NCBI GenBank assembly: GCA_030263805.2 | Contig: CP136010.1 | Coordinates: 1,627,001-1,691,000, forward strand | Reading direction: 5' to 3' | Origin: Pseudomonas sp. FeN3W | GTDB taxonomy: Bacteria > Pseudomonadota > Gammaproteobacteria > Pseudomonadales > Pseudomonadaceae | Length of the DNA stretch: 64,000 nt | Shown: piece after piece, positions 34,838 through 44,888 of the stretch | Layout of the letters: each line of letters opens with the position of its first letter | How positions within the stretch are numbered: the stretch's first letter is position 1 | The notes under the pieces: model-generated | What the model saw: the letters and a program-made list of their open reading frames with translations, nothing else | Database searches by the model: none | What the model was told of the DNA's origin: nothing | Made by a program: the position numbers and the translations under genes

Positions 34838-36934
34838 ATGCACACAATCTTTCTAGCCCCTACCGGTTTCGGCGGCGGCCTCAATTCCATCAGCCTCGGC
34901 CTGATTCGCGCCCTGGAAAACGCCGGACTGAAGGTCGGTTTCTTCAAGCCGATCGCCCAGCCCTTCCCGGTCGATCAGGGCCGTGAGCGCTCCTGCATCC
35001 TGGTCGAGCGCACCCTGAACCTGACCTCGCCCGAGCCGCTGCCGCTGGAACAGGTGGAGCGCCAACTCGCCGATGGCGAGATCGACCTGCTGCTCGAAGA
35101 CGTCATCAGCCGCTACCAGGAAGTTGCCGTCGGCAAGGACGTGGTCATCGTCGAAGGCATGGTGCCCACCCGCGAGTCCAACTACACCCAGCGCATCAAC
35201 ACCCAGCTGGCCAAGAGCCTGGACGCCGAAGTCATCCTGATCGGCGCCCAGGGCAGCGACAGCCTCAAGCGCCTGGCCGAGCGCATCGAAATCCAGGCGC
35301 AGCTGTACGGCGGCGCCAAAGACCCCAAGGTGCTCGGCGTCATCCTCAACAAGGTCAAGAGCGAGGAAGGCCTGCCGGCTTTCGTCGACAGCCTCAAGCA
35401 GCACCTGCCGCTACTGGGCAGCGCCGACTTCCAGCTGCTCGGCGCGATCCCCTTCTCCGAAGAGCTCAACGCACTGCGCACCCGTGATATCGCCGAGCTG
35501 CTCGGCGCGCAGGTGCTGAGCGCAGGTGAAGCCGACCAACGTCGCGTCAACAAGATCGTGCTGTGCGCGCGCGCCGTTCCGAACACCGTACAGCTGCTGC
35601 AGTCCGGCGTGCTGGTGGTGACGCCGGGCGACCGCGACGACATCATCCTCGCCGCCAGCCTGGCCTCGCTCAACGGCGAGAAACTGGCCGGCCTGCTGCT
35701 GTGCAGCGACTTCGAGCCGGACCCACGCATTCTCGAGCTGTGCAAGGCCGCGCTGGATGGTGGCCTGCCGGTGATGACCGTGGAAACCAACTCCTACGAC
35801 ACGGCGAACAACCTGTTCGGCCTGAACAAGGAGACTCCTTCGGACGACATCGAACGTGCCACACGGGTCACCGACTTCATCGCCAAGCACCTGCACCCCG
35901 AGTTCCTGCACACCCGCTACAGCGTGCCGCGCGGTGAGCTGCGCATGTCGCCGGCAGCGTTCCGCTACCAGCTGGTCAAGCGCGCGCAGGATGCCAACAA
36001 GCGCATCGTGCTGCCGGAAGGCAACGAGCCGCGCACCATCCGTGCCGCCGCCATCTGCCAGGAGCGCGGCATCGCCCGCTGCGTGCTGCTGGCCAAGCCG
36101 GAAGAAGTCCAGCAGGTCGCGCGCGAGCAAGGCATCATCCTGCCCACCAGTCTGGAAATTCTCGATCCGGACAACATCGCCAACCGCTATGTCGAGCCGA
36201 TGTGCGAAATGCGCAAGGCCAAGGGCCTGACCCCGGACGATGCCCGCGAACAGCTGAAGGACACCGTGGTTCTCGGCACCATGATGCTGGCGCTGGACGA
36301 AGTGGACGGTCTGGTTTCCGGTGCCGTGCACACCACAGCCAACACCATCCGCCCTGCCCTGCAGCTGATCAAGACCGCGCCGGGCTACAGCCTGGTGTCC
36401 TCGGTATTCTTCATGCTGCTGCCGGACCAAGTGCTGGTCTACGGCGACTGCGCGGTGAACCCGAACCCGAACGCCACCGAGCTGGCCGAGATCGCCCTGC
36501 AAAGCGCCGAGTCCGCCGTGGCCCTGGGCGTCAACCCGCGCGTGGCGATGATCAGCTACTCTACCGGCAGCTCCGGCAGCGGTGCAGAAGTCGAGAAGGT
36601 CGCCGAAGCCACGCGCATCGCCCAGGGGCGTGCGCCCGAGCTGCCGATCGACGGCCCGCTGCAATACGACGCCGCCTCCGTGCTCAGCGTCGGCAAGCAG
36701 AAAGCCCCGAACAGCAAGGTCGCCGGCCAGGCCACGGTGTTCATCTTCCCCGACCTGAACACCGGCAACACCACCTACAAAGCGGTCCAGCGCAATGCCA
36801 ATTGCCTCAGCGTCGGCCCGATGCTGCAAGGCCTGGCCAAGCCGGTCAACGACCTGTCCCGCGGTGCCCTGGTAGACGACATCGTCTTCACCATCGCCCT
36901 GACCGCACTGCAGGCGGCCAACCAGAAGGCCTGA
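34838..36934 (+). CDS. pta: Phosphate acetyltransferase, long form
   Basis: Enzyme of 698 residues that makes acetyl phosphate from acetyl-CoA. The long proteobacterial form has an N-terminal P-loop-like domain (LAPTGFGGGLNSISLGL, residues 5-21), a DRTGG-type middle domain, and the C-terminal catalytic domain (about 375-695: KRIVLPEGNEPRT, SGAVHTTANTIRPALQ, ISYSTGSSGSG, PDLNTGNTTYKAVQ). AAGGAG precedes ATG. With ackA it forms the reversible acetate pathway. Confidence 0.97.
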   Translation: MHTIFLAPTGFGGGLNSISLGLIRALENAGLKVGFFKPIAQPFPVDQGRERSCILVERTLNLTSPEPLPLEQVERQLADGEIDLLLEDVISRYQEVAVGKDVVIVEGMVPTRESNYTQRINTQLAKSLDAEVILIGAQGSDSLKRLAERIEIQAQLYGGAKDPKVLGVILNKVKSEEGLPAFVDSLKQHLPLLGSADFQLLGAIPFSEELNALRTRDIAELLGAQVLSAGEADQRRVNKIVLCARAVPNTVQLLQSGVLVVTPGDRDDIILAASLASLNGEKLAGLLLCSDFEPDPRILELCKAALDGGLPVMTVETNSYDTANNLFGLNKETPSDDIERATRVTDFIAKHLHPEFLHTRYSVPRGELRMSPAAFRYQLVKRAQDANKRIVLPEGNEPRTIRAAAICQERGIARCVLLAKPEEVQQVAREQGIILPTSLEILDPDNIANRYVEPMCEMRKAKGLTPDDAREQLKDTVVLGTMMLALDEVDGLVSGAVHTTANTIRPALQLIKTAPGYSLVSSVFFMLLPDQVLVYGDCAVNPNPNATELAEIALQSAESAVALGVNPRVAMISYSTGSSGSGAEVEKVAEATRIAQGRAPELPIDGPLQYDAASVLSVGKQKAPNSKVAGQATVFIFPDLNTGNTTYKAVQRNANCLSVGPMLQGLAKPVNDLSRGALVDDIVFTIALTALQAANQKA

Positions 36935-36947
36935 CGGCCGCTTCCAA

Positions 36948-36981
36948 CTGGCGCCGCCTCGACCACCGCAGGCGGCGCCAG
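36948..36981. terminator. Hairpin after pta
   Basis: CTGGCGCCGCCT (36948-36959) and AGGCGGCGCCAG (36970-36981), perfect 12-bp stem with a 10-nt loop, 14 nt after the pta stop; no clear T-run. Confidence 0.7.
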
Positions 36982-37064
36982 TGCTTCAACCCTCTCGATA
37001 GTTGCAGTTCAGCGCATAATCGCTACTCTTGGCGCCTCGAATCAGTCGTATCGACGAGAACTTC

Positions 37065-37973
37065 ATGCTGAGCTTTCTCCCCGCTCCACTCCGCGGCACG
37101 CTAGCCGCCCTGCTGCTTGCGCTCAATACCCTGTTCTGGTGCTGGCCGTTGTTCGCGCTCTCGCTGCTCAAACTGCTGTTTCCAATCCCTGCGATACAAC
37201 GCAGCCTGCGCTTCGGCATGCACTGGATCGCCGAGTCGTGGATGGCAGTGAACAGTTTCTGGATGGATCTGGTGCGTCCTATTCGCTGGGATGTGCAGGG
37301 ACTCGATCAGATCGACATGCACCACTCCTATCTGGTCACCAGCAACCATCAGAGCTGGGCGGACATCCTCGTGCTGCAGTATCAGCTCAACCGGCGCATG
37401 CCGATTCTCAAGTTCTTTCTCAAGCAGGAGCTGATCTGGGTCCCGGTGATCGGCCTGTGCTGGTGGGCGCTGGAGTTTCCCTTCATGAAGCGCTTCAGCA
37501 AGGAGTATCTGGCCAAGTACCCGGAGAAGCGTGGGGAGGACCTGGCGACCACGCGCCGGGCCTGCGAGCGCTATCGGACCAATCCGGTGTCGGTGTTCAA
37601 CTTCCTCGAAGGCACACGTTTCACCGAGGACAAGCACACCGAACAGGCCTCACCCTATCGCTATCTGCTCAAGCCGAGGGCGGGCGGCATCGCTTTCGTC
37701 ATCGACGCCATGGGCGAGCAACTGACGGCGCTGATCAACATCACCATCCATTACCCGGACGGCCGCCCGAGTTTCTGGGATCTGCTCGCCGGCAACATTC
37801 ATCAGGTCGTCGTACGCCTCCAGACGCAGCCGATTCCCACCGAGTTTCTCCGCCGCAATTATGACCAGGACGAGTCGTACCGGCTGGCGTTCCAGCAGTG
37901 GGTCAACGGGCTCTGGAGTGAAAAGGACCAGCAACTGGAGCAACTGCACCAGCAGTTTCCGGTGCAGCCCTGA
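37065..37973 (+). CDS. PlsC-type lysophospholipid acyltransferase, YihG-like
   Basis: Membrane acyltransferase of 302 residues. An N-terminal membrane region (LAALLLALNTLFWCWPLFALSLLKLLF), NHQSWAD (NHxxxxD) near residue 92 and FLEGTRFT near 180 are the catalytic and glycerophosphate motifs. The pattern fits YihG-type lysophosphatidic acid acyltransferases. A TTG 36 nt upstream is possible but ATG 37065 is preferred. Convergent with the next gene, only 9 nt apart. Confidence 0.9.
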   Translation: MLSFLPAPLRGTLAALLLALNTLFWCWPLFALSLLKLLFPIPAIQRSLRFGMHWIAESWMAVNSFWMDLVRPIRWDVQGLDQIDMHHSYLVTSNHQSWADILVLQYQLNRRMPILKFFLKQELIWVPVIGLCWWALEFPFMKRFSKEYLAKYPEKRGEDLATTRRACERYRTNPVSVFNFLEGTRFTEDKHTEQASPYRYLLKPRAGGIAFVIDAMGEQLTALINITIHYPDGRPSFWDLLAGNIHQVVVRLQTQPIPTEFLRRNYDQDESYRLAFQQWVNGLWSEKDQQLEQLHQQFPVQP

Positions 37974-37982
37974 CCAGCTCGC

Positions 37983-40106
37983 TCAGAGCGCGCCCCAGGC
38001 GACCTGAGTGGGAAAGGCCCGCGCCTGCTCGGCAGTCAATGCCGGAGAGACCAGAAAGCCCTGCATGACGTCGCAGCCGTTTTCCACCAGCCAGTCACGC
38101 TGCGCCAGGGTTTCCACGCCCTCGGCCACCACTTCCAGGTTGAGGTTGCGGCCCAGATCGATGATGGTGCTGACCACCGCCGCATCGCGTGGGGAATCCA
38201 GCATGTTGGCGATGAACAGCCGGTCGATCTTCAGCGTATCCAGCTCGAAATGCCGCAGATAAGCCAGCGACGAATAACCGGTGCCAAAATCGTCGATGGC
38301 CACGCGCACGCCGAGCTTGCGCAATTGCCGTAGCTTCTCGCAGCTCTGCTCGAGGTCCTGCATCAGCGTGCCTTCGGTAACCTCGAGCTCCAATTGCGCA
38401 GGATCGAGCTGATATTCATCCAGCAGCCGCCGAAGCGAATCGAACAGCCCAGCCCGACTGAACTGCACCGGGCTGACGTTGAGGCTGAGGATCAGATCGC
38501 TGCCGAATGACGACAGCCACTGGCAATACTGATTCATCCCTTCGCGCAGCACCCAGTCGCCGACCCGCTCGATCAGCCGGGTTTCTTCCAGCAAGGGGAT
38601 GAAGTTGCCCGGCTGGTTTTCATCTGCATCACCCTGGGGCCAGCGCAGCAGCCCCTCGAACCCTCTGAGCTTGCCACTGCCAAGCATCACCTGCGGCTGG
38701 TAGAGCAGCTCGAAGTCGTTGCGCTCGGTGGCGCTACGCAGATTCTCCTCCATCATCAGCCGGGCGTGCGCCCGTTCGTTCATGTCGCTGGAGAAGAAGC
38801 GATACTGTCGGCGCCCGGCGCGCTTGGCCTCGTACATCGCCATGTCCGCCGAACGCAGCAACTGGTCGACGCTGACGCCGCAGTCAGGGAAATGCGCGAT
38901 GCCGATACTGGCGCCGAGCGTCACCTCGGTGCCGTCGACCTTGTGCCGCACCGAAATCAGCTCGATGAGCTTCTCCGCCACCCGCGCGGCATCTTCCGGA
39001 TGCTCCAGGGAATCCAGCAGCGCCGTGAATTCGTCGCCGCCCATGCGCGCGATGATGTCGTAGGGGCGCATGCAGGTTTCCAGCAGGCGCGCCACCTTGC
39101 ACAGAATCTCGTCACCGGCGTCGTGACCGAGCGAGTCGTTGATGCGTTTGAAACCGTCCAGATCGATATAGAGGATGGCCATGCGCTTGCCGTTGCGATC
39201 GACCCGTGCCAGCGACGACTCCAGCGCCTGGTGGAACCCGCGTCGGTTCAGCAGTCCGGTCAGCGAGTCGGTGACCGCCTGGGTTTCCAGCTGAACGTGC
39301 AGGTTGCGCACCACCGACATGTCCAGCGCGATGACCACCATGGAACGCTGCTGGCGCGGCAGCGGCGAGCAGGACAACGCGACAGGCAACGGCGTACCGG
39401 TGGCGGTGTGCAGCTGCGCCTCGTGCAGGCGATAGGTCGAGCCGCTGCGCCAGTAACGGTAGAAGTCCGACTCCTGCCAGCTGGCCGGCATCTCCGGCGC
39501 CGCCAGATGCGACAGCAGCGGCGTGCCCTGCAGGTCCTCGACGCGGGTGTGCAGCATGCCGGCGATCGCCGGATTGGCGAAGCTGATATAACCATCCTCG
39601 GCGACCACCAGAATGCCCTCGGCCGCATTGCTCAGCACCGAGGCGTTGAACGCACGGGCGCTGTCCAGTTGCTGGGTGAGCAGCTGCAGATCACGGCGGT
39701 TGTGTTCATGGGCCAGCAAGGTGTTGATCTTGTGCTTGAGCACCTGCGGATCGAACGGCTTGAGGATGAAATCCACCGCGCCGGTGGCGTAACCGCGCAG
39801 CACGGAGTCGCGGGTATGCGCGATTGCCGAAACGAAGATGATCGGCGTGTAGCGGGTATGCGGGCTGCCGCGCATCAGCCGGGCAACCTCGAAGCCATCC
39901 ATGCCGGGCATCTGCACATCGAGCAGTACCAGCTCGACGTCCAGCTCCAGCAGTGCGCGCAACGCCGCCTCACCGGAATTGACCGTGTGCACCTGCCAGT
40001 CACCGTCGCCCAGCAACGCTTCCATGGCCACCAGGTTGGCCTCCCGGTCGTCCACCACCAGCAGCGTACGGCTGCGTGGCTTGGCCTTGAGCTGCGTCTG
40101 AGTCAT
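37983..40106 (-). CDS. REC-PAS-GGDEF-EAL response regulator
   Basis: Protein of 707 residues. Receiver domain (about 14-128) with VVDD, phospho-Asp in LVLLDVQMPGMDG and Lys in FILKPFD; PAS (about 150-265); GGDEF (about 275-435) with intact MGGDEF and an inhibition site RPYD five residues before it; EAL (about 450-695), where EAL is EGL (FEGLLRW) but LNVSPVQF, EVTEGTL, AIDDFGTGYSSL, LKIDRLFI and AEGVET are kept. Both cyclase and phosphodiesterase could work. It lies 126 nt downstream of a hybrid kinase on the same strand, its likely phosphodonor. Confidence 0.93.
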   Translation of the reverse strand: MTQTQLKAKPRSRTLLVVDDREANLVAMEALLGDGDWQVHTVNSGEAALRALLELDVELVLLDVQMPGMDGFEVARLMRGSPHTRYTPIIFVSAIAHTRDSVLRGYATGAVDFILKPFDPQVLKHKINTLLAHEHNRRDLQLLTQQLDSARAFNASVLSNAAEGILVVAEDGYISFANPAIAGMLHTRVEDLQGTPLLSHLAAPEMPASWQESDFYRYWRSGSTYRLHEAQLHTATGTPLPVALSCSPLPRQQRSMVVIALDMSVVRNLHVQLETQAVTDSLTGLLNRRGFHQALESSLARVDRNGKRMAILYIDLDGFKRINDSLGHDAGDEILCKVARLLETCMRPYDIIARMGGDEFTALLDSLEHPEDAARVAEKLIELISVRHKVDGTEVTLGASIGIAHFPDCGVSVDQLLRSADMAMYEAKRAGRRQYRFFSSDMNERAHARLMMEENLRSATERNDFELLYQPQVMLGSGKLRGFEGLLRWPQGDADENQPGNFIPLLEETRLIERVGDWVLREGMNQYCQWLSSFGSDLILSLNVSPVQFSRAGLFDSLRRLLDEYQLDPAQLELEVTEGTLMQDLEQSCEKLRQLRKLGVRVAIDDFGTGYSSLAYLRHFELDTLKIDRLFIANMLDSPRDAAVVSTIIDLGRNLNLEVVAEGVETLAQRDWLVENGCDVMQGFLVSPALTAEQARAFPTQVAWGAL

Positions 40107-40232
40107 CGCCAACCTCCGAGCCAACCGTCACCAGACTGCCGGCAACAAGCATCCCACGGTGAAGTCACGCACCATGCATCATCTCGGTCGACCAACGTAT
40201 CACCACTACCATGTCCAACACGCACGACTCGC

Positions 40233-43200
40233 TTACTCCTCTTCAGCCTCGGCCGTACCTGTCTCCAGACCCAGCCGTTGCCGCAACAATGCCACCAGCG
40301 CCGCTGGCTCGACGGGTTTGAGCAGAACGTCGTCGGCACCCGCCGCCATGCAGCGCTCGCGCTCGCCATCATCGGTCGCCGTCACCAGCGCAACGATGGG
40401 CGCCTGACAGTCATGTACCTGCCTGAGCCTCTGGGCCAAGTCAGGACCTTCACCTTCGGGCTGGCTCATGTCCAGCAGTACCAGATCGAAGGCATCCTCA
40501 TCGAAACGTTCCAGGGCCTCATCGGCGCTTGTGGCCGGAACCACCTGCAGCCCAAGCTCATCGAGCTGAGCCGTTAGCGAATAGATCAGCCGCACATCCT
40601 CGTCTACCAGCAGCACGCGCTGGCCCGGCGTCGCCAGCTGCAGCGAAGCAGCCGGATTGGGCGACGGAGCCGCTGGCGCCGGGCGCATCAATTGTCCTAT
40701 GCGTTCCATATCATCCTCCTTGGAAAGTGCTGAAGCCGAATAACGGCGCAGGCGTTGCATCTCTGCATCCGACAACTTCTCACGGCTATTGACCAATACC
40801 GTGACGCCACGCAGCGAACGCAGCCGCTCCAGATCGTCGAGCAGATCCAACCCGCTGCCTTCGGCCAGGTCCTGATCGATCACCACTACGGTGAAGGCCT
40901 GCTCGGCGTACGCCAGCCGGGCCGCCTCGGCGGTTTCCGCAAGCGTGACGCTGTAACCGAGCCGCTCGAAGTAATCGCGGATCAGCCCACGGCGACGGGA
41001 ATCGGTCTCCACCAGCAGCAGGCGCAGCGAATTCTGTTCGTGGCGGGCCAGTTCGCTGAAGATGCGCTCGAGTTCGGCCTGCGCCACCGGCTTGACCAGA
41101 TAGCGCGAACCATCGTCATGCCAGTCGTGGGGCTGCGGCACGCAGGAAATGATCAGCACCGGCATGCCCTGATGGCGCTCGTCGCTGCGCAATTCACGGT
41201 GCACCTGCCAACCGCTGATGTCCGGCAACAGAATGTCGAGGATCACCGCGGCGAAGTGCTCCCGCCGCAGGGCTTCCAGCCCCTGCTGGCCGGTACTGCA
41301 GATCAGACTGGTGAAGCCGTGACTCTGTCCCACCTCGGCCACCACGGATGCGAAATCGGCATCGTCCTCGATGATCAGCAGCCCGGGGCCACGCCCACGG
41401 CGCTGGGGTTGGCGCGGCAGCAGCGCCTGCGCCGCCGCACCGGATGTCGACGCCACCGGCAGTCGCACGGTGAAGGTGGCGCCTTTGCCGAGCTCGCTAT
41501 CGACCGTGACGTGCCCTCCGAGCACCTCCACCAGTTGGCGAGTGATCGCCAGCCCCAGGCCGGTGCCGCCGTAGTGTCGGCTGATCGAACCATCGATCTG
41601 CTGGAACGCCTGGAAGATCCGCTCCTGCTGGTCCTTGGCGATACCGATGCCGCTGTCACGCACCTGCAGCTGCAGGATTTGACCGTCAACGTCCTCCGGC
41701 GGGTAGCTCACCAGCAGCTCCACCTGCCCCTGCTCGGTGAACTTCAAGGCATTGGTCAGCAGGTTGCGCAGAATCTGCTGCAGCCGCGCGCGGTCGGAAT
41801 TGAGCGCAGGCGGCACGTTGCCGTCGACCACCACCTTCAGCGCCAGGCCCTTCTGCTCGGCCATCGGCGTCAGCGAGGTTTCCAGTTCGGTCAGCAGTTC
41901 GCGCAGGTTCAGCGGTTCCAGCTTGAGTTGCATATGGCCGGACTCGATCTTGGCAAGATCCAGCACATCGTTGATCAACTGCAGCAGCTCATGACCGGCG
42001 CGATGGATGATGTCGGCATGCCGGACCTGCTTGTCGTTGAGGTTGCCGGAGCCGTTCTGCCGCAGCTGATCGCTGAGGATCAGGATGCTGTTGAGCGGCG
42101 TGCGCAGCTCGTGGGACATATTGGCGAGGAACTCGGATTTGTAGCGGTTGGCCACCGCCAGCTGATCGGCCTGCTCGCGCAAGCGACGCTCGGCTTCCTT
42201 GCGGTGGCTGATATCGATGATCACCGCCTGCACCAGCTGCTCATCACCACTGCGCAAGGGCGACAGGCCGATTTCCACCGGCAATGCGCTGCCATCGCGG
42301 TGGCGGCCGAACAGCTCGCGGTTACCGCCCATGCGGCGCGGCTCGGGGTTCTGCGCATACCCCTGGCGCAGGCCGCGGTGCGCTTCGCGCAATGCTTCAG
42401 GCAGCAGCAGTTCCACGGGTTGTCCGACCAGTTCCTGGCGCTCATAGCCGAACAGCAGCTCGGTCTGGCGATTGACCATGACGATGTCGCCGCGGGTATC
42501 CACCAGCACGAATGCATTGGGCGAGGCCTCGACGACATTGCGAAAGCGTTCCTCGTCCCGCTTGCGCGCCTGCAGATCGAGCAGGTTCAGGACGTAGTAC
42601 AGGGCCTCGTCATGGCTGAAGCTGGTCAGGCTGACGGCAACCGGGATCGCCTTGCCGTCCTCGCGCTGCGCCTGCAGTTCGAGCTGGCTGGTTTCGCGCA
42701 GCTGCCCGAGTACCTGCTCGCCAAGCACGCCGGGAACGTAACGGCTCACGCGCTCGCCGGCCAGCATTTCCGTCGAACTGCCGAATAACTGTCCGGCACT
42801 CTGATTGGCCAGTTCGATACGCCCACCGGCGTTGCACAAGAGGGTCGCCACGGGCAATTGCTCGATCAACTGACGGAAGCGCGCCTCGCGCTCCTGCATT
42901 TGCAGGCTCAACGCCTGGCTGTTGCGCAGTGCACGTTCGCGTAGATACAGGTAGCCGCCCACCAGCAACGAAAACAATGCCGCTGCGGTGAGCGCGGCCA
43001 CGAGGCTGAAGGCGCGGTTGTTGTCACGCAGCACCGCCTCGTATTCCGGCGTGCTGGCCACCTGCAGCTGCCAGCTGCGGCCGTACATGTAGACGTTGCG
43101 TATGCGCTGGAACTTGGCGTCGGTACTGACCGGCGCACGCCCAGCGAGCAGAGGCGCCTCCGGATTGGCGGCGTCGAACAGCTGCAGCTGCAGCATTCGG

Positions 43201-43949
43201 CTACGCGAGCCAAGTATCCCCTCCATCAGGTCGGTCAGGCGAAAGGCGCCGTGCAGAGTGCCGACAAAAGCGCGCTGACGCTCCTCCTCGGTGGTTACCG
43301 GTGCCGTCGCCGCATAGATCGGGAAGAACAGCAGAACACCTACCTGGACGTTCTGCTCGGTTTCCTGCTTGAGACGCAACGGCCCCGTAAGTACCGGATT
43401 GCCACTGTTGCGCGTACTGATGATCGCCTCGCGGCGGGTCGCCTCGCTGAACAGATCGAAGCCGAGCACCCGCCGATTGCGCCAATCGGTCGGATGGATG
43501 TAGTCGGTCACCACGTACTCTTCACGGTCGCCCGGCGGATACATGCGAAAGCGTTCGCGGCCGGAGGCGCGAATCTGATCGATCAGGGCGGTGAGCGTTT
43601 CCGGAGTCGCATGCCGCGCCAGCGCGACAGCCTGGATGCCCGGATAGAAGTCCTGCAGCTGCAACTGATCCACGGCGCGCGCCCAATCGTCGATCCGGAC
43701 CTCGTCGCTGCCGGCAACGACGCCAGCAAGCCCGCGCAGCACCATCTCGTAGGCGCGCATCCGTTCGCGTAGCGTGTGTTCGATGTCATCGACAGCAAAG
43801 GTGAAGCGCTGCTCCTGCTCGACCTTGCTGCGCTGCTCCTGGACATGCCATTGCCAGCCGATCCATCCACCCAGGCCCGCCATCAGGGCCAGAGCGACCA
43901 ACAATGGCAACCAGGACCTGCGGGAATGGAGAACGGTGCGATCATCCAT
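40233..43949 (-). CDS. CHASE-PAS-PAS hybrid histidine kinase with three receivers
   Basis: Protein of 1238 residues. TM helix at about 13-33, periplasmic CHASE domain (about 65-255, with RFRMYPPGDREEYVVTDYIHP), TM at about 310-335, two PAS domains (about 350-480 and 485-605), HisKA with FLANMSHELRTPLNSI, HATPase with LTNALKFTEQG, DSGIGIAKDQQERIF and GGTGLGLAI, then three receivers. REC1 (VILDILLPD, LVKPVA) and REC3 (LVLLDMSQPEGEG, LLKPVEP) keep key residues; REC2 lacks the conserved Lys and has a changed acidic pocket (LLVETD). It signals a ligand sensed by CHASE, probably to the adjacent GGDEF-EAL protein. Confidence 0.94.
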   Translation of the reverse strand: MDDRTVLHSRRSWLPLLVALALMAGLGGWIGWQWHVQEQRSKVEQEQRFTFAVDDIEHTLRERMRAYEMVLRGLAGVVAGSDEVRIDDWARAVDQLQLQDFYPGIQAVALARHATPETLTALIDQIRASGRERFRMYPPGDREEYVVTDYIHPTDWRNRRVLGFDLFSEATRREAIISTRNSGNPVLTGPLRLKQETEQNVQVGVLLFFPIYAATAPVTTEEERQRAFVGTLHGAFRLTDLMEGILGSRSRMLQLQLFDAANPEAPLLAGRAPVSTDAKFQRIRNVYMYGRSWQLQVASTPEYEAVLRDNNRAFSLVAALTAAALFSLLVGGYLYLRERALRNSQALSLQMQEREARFRQLIEQLPVATLLCNAGGRIELANQSAGQLFGSSTEMLAGERVSRYVPGVLGEQVLGQLRETSQLELQAQREDGKAIPVAVSLTSFSHDEALYYVLNLLDLQARKRDEERFRNVVEASPNAFVLVDTRGDIVMVNRQTELLFGYERQELVGQPVELLLPEALREAHRGLRQGYAQNPEPRRMGGNRELFGRHRDGSALPVEIGLSPLRSGDEQLVQAVIIDISHRKEAERRLREQADQLAVANRYKSEFLANMSHELRTPLNSILILSDQLRQNGSGNLNDKQVRHADIIHRAGHELLQLINDVLDLAKIESGHMQLKLEPLNLRELLTELETSLTPMAEQKGLALKVVVDGNVPPALNSDRARLQQILRNLLTNALKFTEQGQVELLVSYPPEDVDGQILQLQVRDSGIGIAKDQQERIFQAFQQIDGSISRHYGGTGLGLAITRQLVEVLGGHVTVDSELGKGATFTVRLPVASTSGAAAQALLPRQPQRRGRGPGLLIIEDDADFASVVAEVGQSHGFTSLICSTGQQGLEALRREHFAAVILDILLPDISGWQVHRELRSDERHQGMPVLIISCVPQPHDWHDDGSRYLVKPVAQAELERIFSELARHEQNSLRLLLVETDSRRRGLIRDYFERLGYSVTLAETAEAARLAYAEQAFTVVVIDQDLAEGSGLDLLDDLERLRSLRGVTVLVNSREKLSDAEMQRLRRYSASALSKEDDMERIGQLMRPAPAAPSPNPAASLQLATPGQRVLLVDEDVRLIYSLTAQLDELGLQVVPATSADEALERFDEDAFDLVLLDMSQPEGEGPDLAQRLRQVHDCQAPIVALVTATDDGERERCMAAGADDVLLKPVEPAALVALLRQRLGLETGTAEAEEE

Positions 43950-44097
43950 TCGACCTCCTCTGTGCCACAACTGGCGTGCTATCGAATGTCAGATACGAAT
44001 AGCGCAGAGAGGTTCAATGGAAGCAGAAACAAACGGAATTATGGCGCCTGAATTACGACGACCGCGAGGCCATTGCAGCCCCGCGGCCTATGAATAC

Positions 44098-44751
44098 TTA
44101 CAGCGGACGCAGATTGATCTCGACGCGGCGATTCTGCGCGCGACCAGCAGCCGTATCGTTGCTGGCGATCGGCTGGCTGGGGCCCGCACCGTAGGAAGAA
44201 ATCCGCGAAGCAGCCACGCCATTGCCGACCAGGTAGGAGGCGACGCTCTGGGCGCGGCGGTTGGACAGGTCCTGGTTCAGCTGCAGGGAGCCGGTGCTGT
44301 CGGTGTGGCCGACGATATCGACGCCGTTCTTGTTGAACTCCTTGAACACCTGCACCAGCGAATTCAGGGTCGGGTAGAAGCTGCTGGAGATATCCGCCGA
44401 GTTGCTGGCGAAGGTGATGTTGCCGGGCATGATCAGCGTCAGGTTGTCACCATTGCGCTGAACCTGAACGCCGGTGCCTTGCAGCGTCTGGCGCAGCTTG
44501 GCTTCCTGGGTGTCGACGTAGTAGCCATAGCCACCGGCAGCCGCGCCACCAACCGCTGCACCGATCAACGCGCCCTTGGTGCGATCCTTCTTGCTCGAGG
44601 TCGCCGCACCGATGACGGCGCCACTGACGGCGCCGATACCGCCGTAAACGCCGGCCTTGCCGGCTTGCTGCTCGCCGGTATAGGGATTGGTGGTGCAACC
44701 TACCAGCAGAGCGACGCTCGCTGCGAGGGCGGTCATGTTCAGCATTTTCAT
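44098..44751 (-). CDS. OmpA-family lipoprotein, YiaD-like
   Basis: Lipoprotein of 217 residues from ATG 44751 (AAGGAAG 5 nt upstream). Lipobox SVALLVGC, Cys at about residue 19. Next a glycine-zipper region (GGIGAVSGAVIGAAT, GALIGAAVGGAAAGGYGYY), then the OmpA C-terminal peptidoglycan-binding domain with ITFASNSADISSSF, VDIVGHTDSTGS, LSNRRAQSVASYL and GRAQNRRVEI. It anchors the outer membrane to the cell wall. Confidence 0.94.
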   Translation of the reverse strand: MKMLNMTALAASVALLVGCTTNPYTGEQQAGKAGVYGGIGAVSGAVIGAATSSKKDRTKGALIGAAVGGAAAGGYGYYVDTQEAKLRQTLQGTGVQVQRNGDNLTLIMPGNITFASNSADISSSFYPTLNSLVQVFKEFNKNGVDIVGHTDSTGSLQLNQDLSNRRAQSVASYLVGNGVAASRISSYGAGPSQPIASNDTAAGRAQNRRVEINLRPL

Positions 44752-44888
44752 AGTTACTTCCTTCTCTCGTCGGTTACCAGGGCAGTCCCCAGCCCTTGCG
44801 AGCGCAGCCCTGAATGCGGCGCTAGAGTACCATCGGTCACCGCCAGGGATAGGAACCGTGCAGCAGAACCCGGCCAACGGCACCCAGG

